Source of the DNA: Sorex araneus
Lineage: Eukaryota; Chordata; Mammalia; Eulipotyphla; Soricidae
Assembly: GCF_027595985.1 (NCBI RefSeq)
Contig: NC_073307.1
Span: forward strand, 121,127,678-121,191,677
Length of the DNA stretch: 64,000 bases
Reading direction: 5' to 3'
The notes under the pieces were generated by a model. It did no database searches, was not told the DNA's origin, and saw only the letters and a program-made list of their open reading frames with translations. Position numbers and translations under genes: made by a program. Shown here one piece after another: positions 11,742 to 22,114 of this stretch. How positions within the stretch are numbered: the first letter of the stretch is position 1; each line of letters opens with the position of its first letter.

Positions 11742-12560
11742 TAAAACTTAGTTGTCAATAATATGATAATGCTTTCAAGAATATTGAATAATATTCAAAA
11801 TAAACTAAGTATGGACAATTCGAAGCAGTTCAATTTCACATTTTTCAATGACTTACTTGTTAATTTAAATTTTTCACAATTGTATTTTTTTCCACAAGAG
11901 AAAAAAAAGTGCAAAACATTTCTTCGTCAGCCATGGTGGCAGTGTGGGTTGAGACATTCTGTCACATTTTTGACAGAAGTAAAATTTGACTGAATCAACA
12001 AAAAGGGTCATTTAAAATATGTATAAAGACATATAAATGTGTATCAATATGTGTAATACATAAAATGTATAAGTATATACACATAACATATATATGTGTA
12101 CACATGTATATATTTTACGTTTATTAATATGTATAATTACATACAAATATAAAGACCTAATCATAAAATAGAAAACTTTATCTGATTTTTAATGCACATA
12201 TTTTTTCCCTCTTCATTTTGTTTCTATTAGTTTTAGCCCATGTTTCCTTAACTGTATAGGAATATTTGATATTGATTTGGTCTGATTTTTTTTGTTTGTT
12301 ACTATTGTCTTGAGTACTAATTTATACGAATTAGTATTTTGTGAAAGAGAGCAACTCATGGATAAATAGTTAGTCAAATCACATACAGCACACAGAGATG
12401 TATAAAACAGATATAACCCTCCCTAAGAAAACGCATTGGAAATTTTTCCTAGAGTTTCACATGCAACTTCTTCCATATTATCCAGATTTACCTCTGATAG
12501 TTATATGTGAGAAACACAAACATGTCATGAAAACACTCAAACATTAATGTTAATAGCAAA
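11742..12560. repeat. duplicon block and 3' flank of gene B
   Basis: Non-coding and AT-rich, with a TA/TG-rich stretch at about 12010-12140. It matches 16500-16760, 27120-27850 and 51300-51600 in its first part and 18480-18830 and 44640-44880 in its second part. It leads into the 3' UTR of gene B. Confidence 0.7.
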
Positions 12561-12566
12561 TTTATT
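12561..12566 (-). terminator. putative poly(A) signal of gene B
   Basis: AATAAA on the minus strand, followed in the transcription direction by a GT-rich stretch. The same element occurs in loci A, C and D. If used, it would end a 3' UTR of about 430 nt that now includes the retrocopy at 12729-12970. Confidence 0.55.
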
Positions 12567-12728
12567 CTTTGTCAACACTATACAAATATAGATTTTTACC
12601 TATATGCATTTTTGTATATATAGACCATGAAAACAAATGATGGTACAGTTACAATATTCAGCTGTAAAAATTGAGGATGTGGTATCTGAAGGCAATGGTA
12701 AAATTTCTGAAAACTATGTCTACATTTT

Positions 12729-12970
12729 TCAGTACAGGGTGGCCTGGGCCTGGATCGCCTGGACCCTCCCCACCTGACTGTGGTTGGGGCTCAGCTGTTC
12801 CGCCAGCCCAGTGCAAGCCGTGCTCTCCCGAGTGCCAGAAATGGGCTCCCCACTTTATTCCACGGAGGCAGCATGCCTGGGACTCCTGGGGGGCACCACT
12901 CCTCATCCCCGACCCAGACCAAGACTGAAACATCATTAATAAAGACCTCCCAGAGCCCAAAAGAAAAAAA
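12729..12970 (+). mobile_element. poly(A) retrocopy of an unidentified transcript 3' end
   Basis: A GC-rich insert of about 240 bp ends in AATAAA (about 12939-12944), a short spacer and an A-run, and is flanked by the 19-bp TSD AAAACTATGTCTACATTTT at 12710-12728 and 12971-12989. That is the signature of L1-mediated retrotransposition of a polyadenylated RNA. It does not resemble the SINEs or L1s in this window. The source transcript is unknown to me. It lies in the 3' flank of gene B. Confidence 0.85.
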
Positions 12971-12996
12971 AAAACTATGTCTACATTTTGATTGAG

Positions 12997-13995
12997 TTAG
13001 GCCACATGAGTATTTCCTGAAATCTGCAGGGTCTCCTGAGGAGGGCTGCCTTGGATTCTATCCTCCTCAGGAACATCCTGCAAAGCTCTCTGCAGAATTT
13101 CTTTGAGGCTCCTTCTTTGCTGTCTTTGCTGGTGTCTATAAGAGCCAACAAAGAAGTAAATGATGGGATTGGCACAGCTGTTGACGCAGGCTAATACATT
13201 CGTCACTACAATTATATTAAAGCTGACATAGAAAGAAACAGTTGGCATCCAGTATAAGAGAAAATAACTGATTCCCCAGGGCAGTCCACAGAGGAGGAAG
13301 ACCAGCACTGTGAGCCCAATAGTCACATACAGCCTGGTCAGCTTCCTCTTCTGGGAGCCACACAGCAATCTGGTCAGCAGCACCAGGCTGGACCCGAAAA
13401 GAAGCACAAAGGAGAACACCAGCCATGTGACAATGCTGAAATCAATTCGTCTACACAAATCCTCATCATATTTTCCAAACAGTAAACCACAGAACTTAAG
13501 TTCTAGAATGGTCAGGAGAAGGGACAGTGCCCAGATGAGGGCACACATGACAGATGACATTTGTTTTGTGTGGTAGTAACGATACCATAATGGTTTTAGG
13601 ACAGACAGGCAGCGTTCAGTGCTAATGGCAGTGAGAATGCTCAGGCCTGCAATATAGGGAAAGAAAAATGCTACAGAAAAATTTAATATCTCCTCCTTGG
13701 AGTATAGTTTGCTATATTTGACCAAAATCAACATGGAGACTACTATGTGGGTGCATAGACAGACAAAGTCAGCTCCTGCTAAGTTGAGGATATAGATGGA
13801 GAAAGCATTCCTCTGCATGCGGAAAGCCAGGAGCCAGAACACCACAGAATTTTCTACCAGCCCCGCCAGGGAAATGATAAATTCCACAATGCCTGAGATC
13901 AGGAAAGCCATGTCTGGTGGTCTGTCAAAATCCTCCCGATCACTTGTATATTGAGGTGTGCTTTCAGTCACCCAAGGTGTGGCAGTTACATCCAT
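12997..13995 (-). CDS. MRGPRX: Mas-related G protein-coupled receptor, MRGPRX type (locus B)
   Basis: Intact single-exon class A GPCR of 332 residues, the usual length for MRGPRX receptors; plasma-membrane receptor. Seven helices are visible: TM1 about 30-56 (E49-N50, where the family usually has G-N), TM2 64-90 (D76), TM3 104-128 ending in ERC 127-129 (the family's version of DRY), TM4 146-166, TM5 186-210, TM6 222-246 (LPWG), TM7 258-284 with NPIIY 276-280. C169 and C181 have the 12-residue spacing of the TM4-TM5 disulfide of human MRGPRX2; E165 and D185 fall where E164 and D184 bind cationic ligands. I chose the ATG at 13993-13995 because the in-frame ATG at 14058 lies upstream of a splice acceptor at 14021-14022, hence in the intron. 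Loci A, C and D are paralogues; the human orthologue cannot be assigned from sequence alone. Coupling through Gq/Gi and expression in sensory neurons or mast cells are family knowledge. Confidence 0.95.
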   Translation of the reverse strand: MDVTATPWVTESTPQYTSDREDFDRPPDMAFLISGIVEFIISLAGLVENSVVFWLLAFRMQRNAFSIYILNLAGADFVCLCTHIVVSMLILVKYSKLYSKEEILNFSVAFFFPYIAGLSILTAISTERCLSVLKPLWYRYYHTKQMSSVMCALIWALSLLLTILELKFCGLLFGKYDEDLCRRIDFSIVTWLVFSFVLLFGSSLVLLTRLLCGSQKRKLTRLYVTIGLTVLVFLLCGLPWGISYFLLYWMPTVSFYVSFNIIVVTNVLACVNSCANPIIYFFVGSYRHQQRQQRRSLKEILQRALQDVPEEDRIQGSPPQETLQISGNTHVA

Positions 13996-14020
13996 GCTCA
14001 GATATGCTCTGCTGGTGTTC

Positions 14021-14036
14021 CTGGAAACACAAATGG
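14021..14036 (-). promoter_or_regulatory. splice acceptor before gene B coding exon
   Basis: On the minus strand a pyrimidine-rich tract ends in TTTGTGTTTCCAG, 25 nt before the MDVT start codon. The site is shared with loci C and D. It implies a 5' non-coding exon further upstream (higher coordinates), as in other MRGPR genes. I could not identify that exon. Confidence 0.6.
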
Positions 14037-14425
14037 AAAGAATTTTCAGTATGACCATGGATTCTCATGGCCATACAGGTAACTGAGACCAGAGAGAAGC
14101 AGCTTAGACAGTTTAAGCAGGCCACACAGCTTCAACATACTATATTTATACTCTGCCTGATAAAAACTCTCTCTGGGTCTTCTAAGAACAGATTCAGTTA
14201 ATAAAACAAAACTGGTGACTCAGTGAGGCTGACAGGAGTGCTGAGTAGATAGTCATTTTGGTCATGGGATGACACTGAGATCCAGGAGGTGGGTGGGGTG
14301 AGTGAGTAAACTATGTAAAGGTATAAAATTAACCCTTAAATGTCATATCTAAGTCACTGACACCATTCAAAACAATTGCAAGAAGAATTAAAATGCTAAG
14401 TATTAAATTAAATTAAAATGCTATC
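14037..14425. repeat. 5' flank of gene B with block P
   Basis: Non-coding. About 14080-14180 matches the flanks of loci C (20240-20310) and D (46140-46210). About 14185-14360 (block P, with 'gtaaaggtataaaatta') matches 25120-25330 and 47915-48110. It may contain the promoter, but the TATA-like word lies on the plus strand, so I do not call one. Confidence 0.6.
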
Positions 14426-14436
14426 ATTTCTATATA

Positions 14437-14680
14437 GTATCATTGAATTACTGTCATCCCATTGCTCATCCTTTGCTTGAGTGGGCACCAATAACATCTC
14501 CATTGTGAGACTTGTTGTTACTTTTTTTGACATATCGAATACACCACAGGTACCTTGCCAGGCTATGCTGTGTAGGCGAGATACTCTCAGTAGCTTGCCA
14601 GTCTCTCTAAGAGGGATAGAGGAATTGAACCGGGTCAGCCATGTGCAAGGTCCTACCTGCTGTGCTATCGACCCAGCCCC
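14437..14680 (-). repeat. SOR-type SINE, full length
   Basis: Minus-strand copy. The TSD ATTTCTATATA lies at 14426-14436 and 14681-14691. It is absent from the equivalent place in block P near 25340 and 48130, so it was inserted after duplication. Confidence 0.92.
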
Positions 14681-14691
14681 ATTTCTATATA

Positions 14692-14857
14692 AAGAAAATG
14701 AGAGCACAAAGGGTTTGCGTGGTAGGTACCTAATTCCATGCATACAACTGGTATAGTGCTGTCCTGAATATCGAGGTCTGAGTCAGCTACTTTTCCTTTA
14801 CCAACTCTAGAGAGCCACTTGTAGAATGGAATGGCACCTACTTAAAGAAAAGGGAGA
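14692..14857. repeat. duplicon block
   Basis: Non-coding; matches 25370-25545 and 48160-48320. Confidence 0.7.
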
Positions 14858-15030
14858 GGGCTGGAGAGATAGCACAGCGGGTAGGGCGTTTGCCTTGCAC
14901 ACGGCCGACCCAGGTTCGATTCCCAGCATCCCTATGGTCCCCCGAGCACCGCCAGGAGGAATTCCTGAGCACAGAGCCAGGAGTAACCCCTGAGCATTGC
15001 CAGGTGTGACCCAAAAAGCAAAAAAAAAAG
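14858..15030 (+). repeat. short SINE (tRNA head, A-tail type), young
   Basis: Plus-strand, nearly complete and little diverged: tRNA-like head, 'cccagcatcc' body and the end 'gtgacccaaaaagcaaaaaa'. A short GGGAGAG-like duplication flanks it. It is absent from the equivalent places near 25546 and 48320. Confidence 0.93.
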
Positions 15031-15172
15031 GGGGGGGAGAGAAAAATACCAGTAACACTTCTACAGATCCAGGAGGAATATATTGATTTGGGGTATTTTT
15101 TGCATATCCTGGATTATATAATTTCAAATGTTAAAGATATTTTGTAAGAAATAAAGAAAAAGTGTTTAACAT
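15031..15172. repeat. duplicon block
   Basis: Non-coding; matches 25546-25680 and 48320-48445. Confidence 0.65.
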
Positions 15173-15182
15173 TTAAAACAAT

Positions 15183-15354
15183 CTTTTTTTGCTTTTTGGG
15201 ACACACCTAGCGATGCACAGGGGTTACTCCTGACTCTGCACTCAGGAATTACTCCTGGCAGTGCTCAGGGGACCATATGAAATGCTGGAAATTGAACCCG
15301 GGTCAGCTACGTGCAAGGCAAATGCACTACCTGCAGTGCTATTGCTCCAGCCCC
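15183..15354 (-). repeat. short SINE (tRNA head, A-tail type), young
   Basis: Minus-strand copy. The TSD TTAAAACAAT lies at 15173-15182 and 15355-15364. It is specific to this unit. Confidence 0.93.
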
Positions 15355-15364
15355 TTAAAACAAT

Positions 15365-16877
15365 TTTTAACATTCCAACATCACACATGCGCAGAAGTTT
15401 CACTTCCCTCCATCATTGTTCCAGTGTCCCAACCCCTCTATCTTCTTCCTCCCTTATCTCTTCAGTTTAATACATTTTTGTACGAAAGTCCAGTTCTCAG
15501 TTTCTGTTGGTCTTGTGCATTTATATTGCCTGACATTATTTTGTTATATGATACAGATTATTCTATATATGCCCTTCTCCTCACTTCCTTCCAATCAGAT
15601 CCATCCACATAGCAAGTGATGAATTGAATGTTATTCAAAGCCTCCCAAGAACAATGCTCAAAGGCTCAGGTCCCTTGCTACTAGGAAACACAAAAACACA
15701 ACATTGCTTTGGAAATAAGCTTGAGAAACTTACCTGCTTTGTCTTCTTCCTTCAAGTAGAAAGCTGACATCTGTTGACAGAAAGAGTTTGTAGAGATTCA
15801 CCTTTGTTTTGAACTCTTCTCTGCCGTACAGAAGATGCCTTAGAGAGAGGGGAAGTTGATGAGAAGGAGGCTTATCAAATTTACCAGGAGCTCATGTGAG
15901 TTCCTGTTCAGAGACCTGCTGTCAAACGAGAGCACAATGTGTTTGGTGTCATGCCCTCTCTGGGGATGTGTCTCAACATTATATATGAAAAAAAACTCTA
16001 TTTCAGTCTGTGCATCTTCATCCCTATATGGTATAATGCCTTGCAAGTATTTCTTGTGGATTCTCTCACTGTCAGCCGTGTGCCTGGGCAGCAACAGAAA
16101 GCAATATGAGTTGGCTCTGTGAAGATTTATAAGTAGTAATAAAATGCACTTTCCTCATCTGGGACCTATTCTATATCTGGATCCTTTAAATTTTGTGTTA
16201 TCATGGTAAAAATTCATATAGTTTCTAGTTTTCCTTACAATTAGCTATAGAAATAGATCAACATATATATAATCTTCTAATTATATTTCCAGAGCAGCAG
16301 GTTGGTTATCTTTTGTATCTAAATTATTTTTCTATGATTACTGATTCAAAGAACACGTATGTTTCCTTTTATTTGTCAACTGAACCAGGGAATACTTTTT
16401 TTTCACATGTAAGATTTTGGGGTATGAGAGGAAATTCAGAATTTTTCAGGTTGGAAATTAAATTTATTTGTAAATACTATGTCACTAATTTCAAGGAAAA
16501 CTGAATAATATGCAAAATAAACCAATTATGGACAACGAGAAATGATACAAAATCACAGTTTGCAATGACTTAAATGCAAATTAAGATGACTAAGAATTGT
16601 ATTTTTTACCCCTGAAGAATAAGAGTGCAAAACATTCCTTTGTCAACTGTGGTAACAGTTCAGAATGAGAATACTTACATATTTTTTATGAATGTGAAAT
16701 TGGACAGACTCTCAAAAGTAAGGCTAGTCAAAATATGTGCAATGACATATAAATGTCATACATTTTCCTCCCTTAGTTTCTTATGTAATATTTGATTTAC
16801 AGTGATGTTTGTGCATGTGCCCGACATAATATAGATGGATTATTTTACACATGTAATTTACACATGTAGTTCACTAC
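15365..16877. repeat. duplicon block including block Q (15700-16110)
   Basis: Non-coding. It matches 25740-26990 and 48740-51230 in pieces and the 10.6-11.5, 32.8-33.7 and 63.1-64.0 kb copies in the Q part. No gene seen. Confidence 0.7.
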
Positions 16878-17055
16878 ATCACTGGAGCAATAGCACAGTG
16901 GGAAGGGCGTTTGCTTGCTTGTGGCTGACCCAGGTTCGATTCCCAGCATCCCGTATTGTTCCCTGAGCACGCTAGGAGTAATTACTGAGTGCAAAGCTTG
17001 CTAAGCATCACCAGATGTGACACCAAAAGCCAAAAATATAGATAAATAAAAATAA
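16878..17055 (+). repeat. short SINE (tRNA head, A-tail type)
   Basis: Plus-strand copy with head from about 16880 and an A/T-rich simple tail (TAAA-type) at about 17030-17055. Confidence 0.85.
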
Positions 17056-17287
17056 AAATATAATAAATCTCAATGTCAAAAAGATATCCAACCCAATCTC
17101 AAAATAGAAGAGCTGAATTAATTTCTTCAATATTCACTGACAATTTTCAAGAAAACAGAAAATAGCACTGTTTGTTAGTTTGTTTTTCAATGAACAGTTC
17201 ATTTTGTGTTGATGACGTAGTTCTGAGAGTAAGAATAAAGAAGATTCATGATAATCTTCAACTTAGGCTGTAGTATAAAAGTAGCAG
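17056..17287. repeat. duplicon block
   Basis: Non-coding; about 17070-17280 matches 34280-34390 plus 35450-35545, which are now split by an insertion. Confidence 0.6.
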
Positions 17288-17301
17288 TAAATTATAAGGG
17301 T

Positions 17302-17545
17302 GTTCAAAAGGAAAGAGAGTATCAAATTGGAATGCCCTGCTACAGAGGCAGGGTGTGGTGGCAGGGGTGGGACTGGGGTGTGTGTGGGAGGGATACTGGG
17401 TTCATGGGTGGTGGAGAATTGACACTGGTGGAGGGATGGGCTCTTAAACATTGCATGAGGGAAAAACAAGCATGAAAATGTGTGAATCTGTAACTGTACC
17501 CTCACTGTGACTCACTAATTAAAAAATAAATAAATTAAAAATAAA
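17302..17545 (+). mobile_element. L1 3' end fragment with TSD
   Basis: Plus-strand 3' UTR fragment of the young L1 type, ending in an A-rich tail. The 14-bp TSD TAAATTATAAGGGT lies at 17288-17301 and 17546-17559. Confidence 0.93.
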
Positions 17546-17559
17546 TAAATTATAAGGGT

Positions 17560-18823
17560 ATTGGAACAAAACTCCAAACACAGACCAAAGGGTTAAAATT
17601 AAGTCTAACAGAAATAAACTTATACACATATGCGACTGACAAACTTTTGTTATTTTATTATATTTCATTAGACATGATACCATGATGTACACAGTTATTT
17701 TTCGCAGAGTTTAGGCATGCAGGGCTTCAATGCAGTCCCACCAGCAGTGCTGACTTCCTCAACTGTTGTTCCCAGGTTTTCTCAAAACCCCAGTCTGTGA
17801 TTTTGACAGGTACATTTCTAAATTTGATTGTTGGAGTTTTAATTTCACATTATAATATTGTTGGCTCTGAAGTATAAATTCATATCTCCCATTTCAACAC
17901 TAAAAATGTGCTCAAAGCCCCAAACCTTACTCCTTTTCCCTCCCATTCCTGTAGACTTACGCCCCTCATTTTCTCCCTTTCCTGTCCTTGTCATTTCTAT
18001 ATTCAGTAGCCAAGGGTAGAATGGGTATCCCCACTGTAGACCAGGCATTCTCTCTTCCTGGTATTCTTCTATAGACCACAGATAAGTGATATCATCTGGT
18101 ATTTGTCCTCCTGAAGATTCACTTCCTTTACGTGGTATGCTCCAGTTCTGTCCAAGTTGTGGTAAAATGCATGATTGCTTTATTCCTTTCAGCTTGAGTG
18201 TATAAGTTTTTTATGTAATCTATCACACTTTCATTATTCACTCATCTGTTCTTGGACACCTAGGTTTATTTCACATCGCAGTGTATTATCACCTCTGCCC
18301 ATGGTAACTCTATATTTACTTCTCTGAAAAATTCCCATACTATTTTCCTTGGGGTTGGAGTAGTTGAATCAGCCATGGATGAGAGTTCATTTTTCAATGA
18401 CTCCCCACCCACTCTCTATCTACTTCAAAGAAGTAGCTGCTCATTTTCATTCCATAATTTTCTATAGGGCTTTTACATTATTTTCAATTTTTAATGTATG
18501 TGCTTTATACATCTAAAATAGAAAGACTTTATCTGATGTTGTTGTATGCACATGCTTTTTCCTGTTCATTTAGTGCCTAGTACTTTTAGCCCCTATTTCC
18601 TTAGCTGTATAGAAATCTTTGAATATGAAAGGTCCCATAGGTTTAGTTTTGTTTCTGTTGTCTTGAGAACTTAATTTATAAGAAATGGGCTGTGCTGCAA
18701 AAGAGCAACATATGGAAAACAGGACTACAAAGCACTGAGACCATATAGTAGATGTAACAAATAGATATAGAACTACCACTCTAGAAAGACTTTTGAAATT
18801 ACTCCTAGAGTTTCACATGCAAC
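17560..18823. repeat. duplicon block R and 3' flank of locus C
   Basis: Non-coding. It matches 29215-30750, 36740-37400 with 37680-38740, and 60110-61870. The end (about 18660-18820) matches the 3' flanks of the other receptor loci. No gene seen. Confidence 0.7.
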
Positions 18824-18910
18824 TTCTTTTTTTTAATTAGTGAATCACCATGAAGTACAGTTACAGACTTACAAACTTTTGTGCTTACATTTCAGTCATA
18901 CAGTTGTCGA
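18824..18910 (-). mobile_element. very short L1 3' end
   Basis: A T-run followed by 'taattagtgaatcaccatgaa' and the start of the L1 3' UTR on the minus strand. It is inserted in the 3' flank of locus C. Confidence 0.6.
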
Positions 18911-19020
18911 GTGCCTCCATATCAAATTCTTTCATATTAATCAGATTTATCTTCTGGTTGCTTATCTGTGAGAAATACAAACATGTCCTAAAACACTCAA
19001 AGATGTATATTAGTAGTAAA

Positions 19021-19026
19021 TTTATT
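19021..19026 (-). terminator. putative poly(A) signal of locus C
   Basis: AATAAA on the minus strand in the context conserved at loci A, B and D. Confidence 0.45.
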
Positions 19027-19169
19027 CTGCATGAACACTAGACAAAAATAGCCTTTTTCTATATATACAGACCAGAAAAATAGTGACTCACTTATAGAAT
19101 GAAATAAAATTTAGCTTTAAAAAGTGAGAAATGCCAGATACCTCAAATGCAATGGCATTGATGAACTTT

Positions 19170-20177
19170 ATGAAAAAAATCCTACATTGTGATTAAGTTA
19201 GGACACATGAGTATTTCCTGATATCTCCAGAGTCTCCTGGGGAGGGCTGCCTTGACTTCCATTCTCTTCAGGAACATCCTGCAAAGCTCTCTGAAGAATT
19301 AATTTGAAGCTTCTACTTTCTGTGTTTGCTTCTGCTTATAAGGACCAACAAAGAAGTAAATGACAGGATTGGCAGGACTGTTGACACAGGTTAATATCTC
19401 TGCAACTAGATAAAATTTAAAACTGTACGTAGTATAACTAATTGGCATTAAATCTAACAGGATTCTTCAAGACAGTCCACAGAGGAGGGAGGCCAGCACA
19501 GTGAGCCTGATGGTCACTCATAGTCTGGTCAGCTTCTTCTTCTGGGAGCCACAAAGCAATCAGGTCATCAGGACCAGGCTGGATCCAAGGAGAAGCTCAA
19601 AGGAGAAAATCTGTCACATGGCAATACTTTATCAATTAACTTCCACAAATGTATTTAGGCTCTCAAAACAGAAAGCCACTTAATTCTAGTCACAGAATGC
19701 TCAGGAGCAGGGTCAAGATCAGGGCACACGTGACAGATAACATGTGTTTTGGGTGATGGCAACCATACGAGATTGGTTTTAGAGCATACAGGCAGTGCTC
19801 AGTGCTAATGGCAGTGAGAATGCTCAGACCTGCAACATATTGAAAGACAAATATTATTTAAAAATTTTTGTAAACAAAGATGGGAGCAATTTTATATCTG
19901 TGACAAAACTAACTATGGAGAATACCATGTCAGTGGTTAGACAGACAAAATTGCCTCCTGCCAAGTTGAGGATGTAGATGGAGAAAGCATTCCTCTGCAT
20001 GAGGAAAGCCAGGTGCCAGAGCACCACAGCATTTCCTGCCAGTCCCACTAGGGAAATGATGAATTCCACAATGCCTGAGATCAGCAAAGCCATGTCAAGT
20101 GGTCTGTCAAAGTCCTCCCAGTCACTTGCATACTGCAGTGTGCTTTCAGTCACCCAAGCTGTGGCAGTTACATCCAT
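19170..20177 (-). pseudogene. MRGPRX-like receptor pseudogene C
   Basis: Close paralogue of gene B. The start codon (20175-20177), the N-terminus ([12 protein letters not shown]), TM1 with GNAVVLW, and TM2 are open from 20177 down to 19854, ending in ...KIFK and a stop in or just before TM3. Beyond this the receptor sequence continues in several frames: an ISTERC-like TM3 end near 19800, TM4, TM5, a damaged TM7 and the C-terminal tail (SQGSPPQETLEISG-like near 19230). There are several stops and frameshifts. TM2 reads NLAGGNF, so the conserved aspartate is changed to asparagine. The intact 5' end next to an eroded 3' end suggests fairly recent loss. The splice acceptor upstream is kept. Confidence 0.92.
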
Positions 20178-20312
20178 GCTCAGTTACTCTCTGCTGATGT
20201 TTCTGGAAACACAGATGAGAAAGAATTTTCAGTTTCATCATGGCCATAAGTGAGACCAGAGAGAAGCAACTAAGACAGTTTAAGCAGCCCACACACTTTG
20301 CCATTCTATATT
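20178..20312. repeat. 5' flank of locus C
   Basis: Contains the splice acceptor region (about 20204) and sequence matching 14020-14140 and 46060-46210. Non-coding. Confidence 0.6.
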
Positions 20313-20506
20313 TGGGTTCTCTCTTTTCTTTCTTTTTGTTTTTCTTTTTTTCTTAACCCTGGTGATGCACAGGGGTTACTCCTGAATCTGCATTCAACTA
20401 TTACCCCTGGCAGTGCTCAGGGAACCATATTAAATTCTGGAAATCGAACCCTGGTCAGCCGAATGCAAGGCAAATGCCCTACCTGCTGTGCTATTGCTCT
20501 AGTCCC
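20313..20506 (-). repeat. short SINE (tRNA head, A-tail type)
   Basis: Minus-strand copy with a T-rich end at about 20313-20355 and head at about 20490-20506. It is absent from the matching place at locus D. Confidence 0.88.
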
Positions 20507-20778
20507 AAGTCTGATCTTTATTATTAAGGCCTGTCTTTTATCTATTGAATCGCAGCTTTTCACAAATATGAACTCTTGCAAGGTCCTGATTTTCCCACTA
20601 TTTTCATAGGCCATGTCCCATTGTACAGTGTCTGGAGGGGAGATTTCCTGGAAGAATGCAAAGACAGGAGTGACACTCTGAAGTTAGCCTTCTTCTGTTC
20701 TGGGCCTTCAGAGGCATGAACTATGTGACATTTCAATGACTGAGAATGACCCACTCAAAAGGAAAAGGACACCAGGAT
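20507..20778. repeat. duplicon block
   Basis: Non-coding; matches 46240-46485 and 2190-2440. Confidence 0.7.
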
Positions 20779-20784
20779 TTGAAG

Positions 20785-21828
20785 TGTAGGATAACATAGC
20801 CTCAGTAGTTTAGGTTTATTGGGTTACTCCTGTTACAGTGCTCCTATTCCTCTTTGTTTATTTGTAGCTTCTTTCTTAGTGTTCTGTTGACTTGTAAATA
20901 ATGTTTTTCTCTTCTCCTTGAGTCCTTTGCATAGTTTATTCATAGCAAGTCCTTTTTGTATGGACACAGGAAGACTTAACAAATGTTATGCTTTTGTAAC
21001 CTGGGAGTCATTTGACTCTACATGATATTTTCCTCCAGGGCATCTGTTCTCTTGACTTAAGCCTCAGCTGCCCTTACTTCCTAGCACCCCCAAAGCATGG
21101 TCCCGATGTGGGACAAGAAGGACCCAGGGCAAGTGGTGAGTTGTGTGCTACCCTGGCATCGAGATGGGCCTGGCCAAAGTGCCTAATGCTTAACTCTAAG
21201 TTAAGAGCTTGATCATGGACAAATGTTGTCATGATCCAAACAGTGATAACTAGATTTGGACCCTGCTAGGGTGAGGAATGATTAATCTGGCCTGAGTGCT
21301 GTGGTCTGAGCCTGTGGCAAGATGTTGCCAGGAGAGCTGCCTTGCAAGCCTCAATGTATCCCTTGCTATGTCCATACAAAAATAACTAGTATTAAGATGT
21401 TAATAAGTTCCTGGACTAAGGAAAAGAAAAAAACCTTTAGAGTGAGGAAGGGCTTTGGAGTGCCCTGCCCTCAGGAAGGCTTTCTTATGTTGATTTGGCT
21501 ACCTGGCTTGTTGTAGCCTAGAGGGCAAGGTTGGGAGAGACAAGTAGGAGGAGAGAGAGAAGCCAGGGAGAGGCAGCAGTTGAGCAGTGGATCCAGAGAG
21601 AGGCCTGAACAGGGAGTGCGGGAGATGAGAAAGATGGAAGATTGAATAAACTGTAACTAATCAGCAACTAGCTTGGTCCTCGTTCTTCTTTTGCCTGTCC
21701 TTGACCACCGGCCGTCCCGATCCAGCCCACACACTGCGGTTCCAGGGCACCGAACGCGGGCGGTGAGACAGAGCCGCCCGGAGAGCCCGCGAGTGCACTC
21801 GCCCCTCCGCTAGCTTTAGTTTTTTACA
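20785..21828 (+). mobile_element. solo LTR of an endogenous retrovirus
   Basis: A 1044-bp element starts TGTAGG and ends TTTACA, and is flanked by the 6-bp TSD TTGAAG at 20779-20784 and 21829-21834. AATAAA at 21645-21650 is followed by a GC-rich R/U5-like end. The empty site is visible at locus D (about 46487). There are no internal genes, so this is a solo LTR left by recombination. A 6-bp duplication is typical of class II (ERVK-like) elements; the family is otherwise unidentified. Confidence 0.88.
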
Positions 21829-21834
21829 TTGAAG

Positions 21835-22114
21835 GAATATGACCCTCAAGTGCATGGTCATTTATGTCAGCTCTCTGAAAACAGTGAGTTCTTACTCATG
21901 TTCATTCCTGTGTCCCAATGGCTAACGTTTGTCAGGGTCACATGGATCATTACTAAAATAGATAACAAATGAGTGGAGGATGGTTGGAACTAACCACACG
22001 TGTGTGTGGGTGAGGGTGGATAAGATAGAGAAGATACAACAAGGATAATGATAGCTGGGAATGATCACACTGGAAAAGATCTCGGGGTTAAAACTAGGTC
22101 AGGCATATTCTTGA
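21835..22114. repeat. duplicon block
   Basis: Non-coding; matches 46490-46790. Confidence 0.7.

Noticed and set aside
12997-14058. 353-residue version of gene B
   Set aside because: The upstream ATG at 14058 lies on the intron side of a splice acceptor at 14021; the second ATG matches the start in locus C and the family length.
14858-14935. Possible tRNA genes at the heads of SINEs
   Set aside because: A- and B-box-like words are present but they recur in every SINE copy and do not fold into a full cloverleaf with an anticodon loop that I can support.
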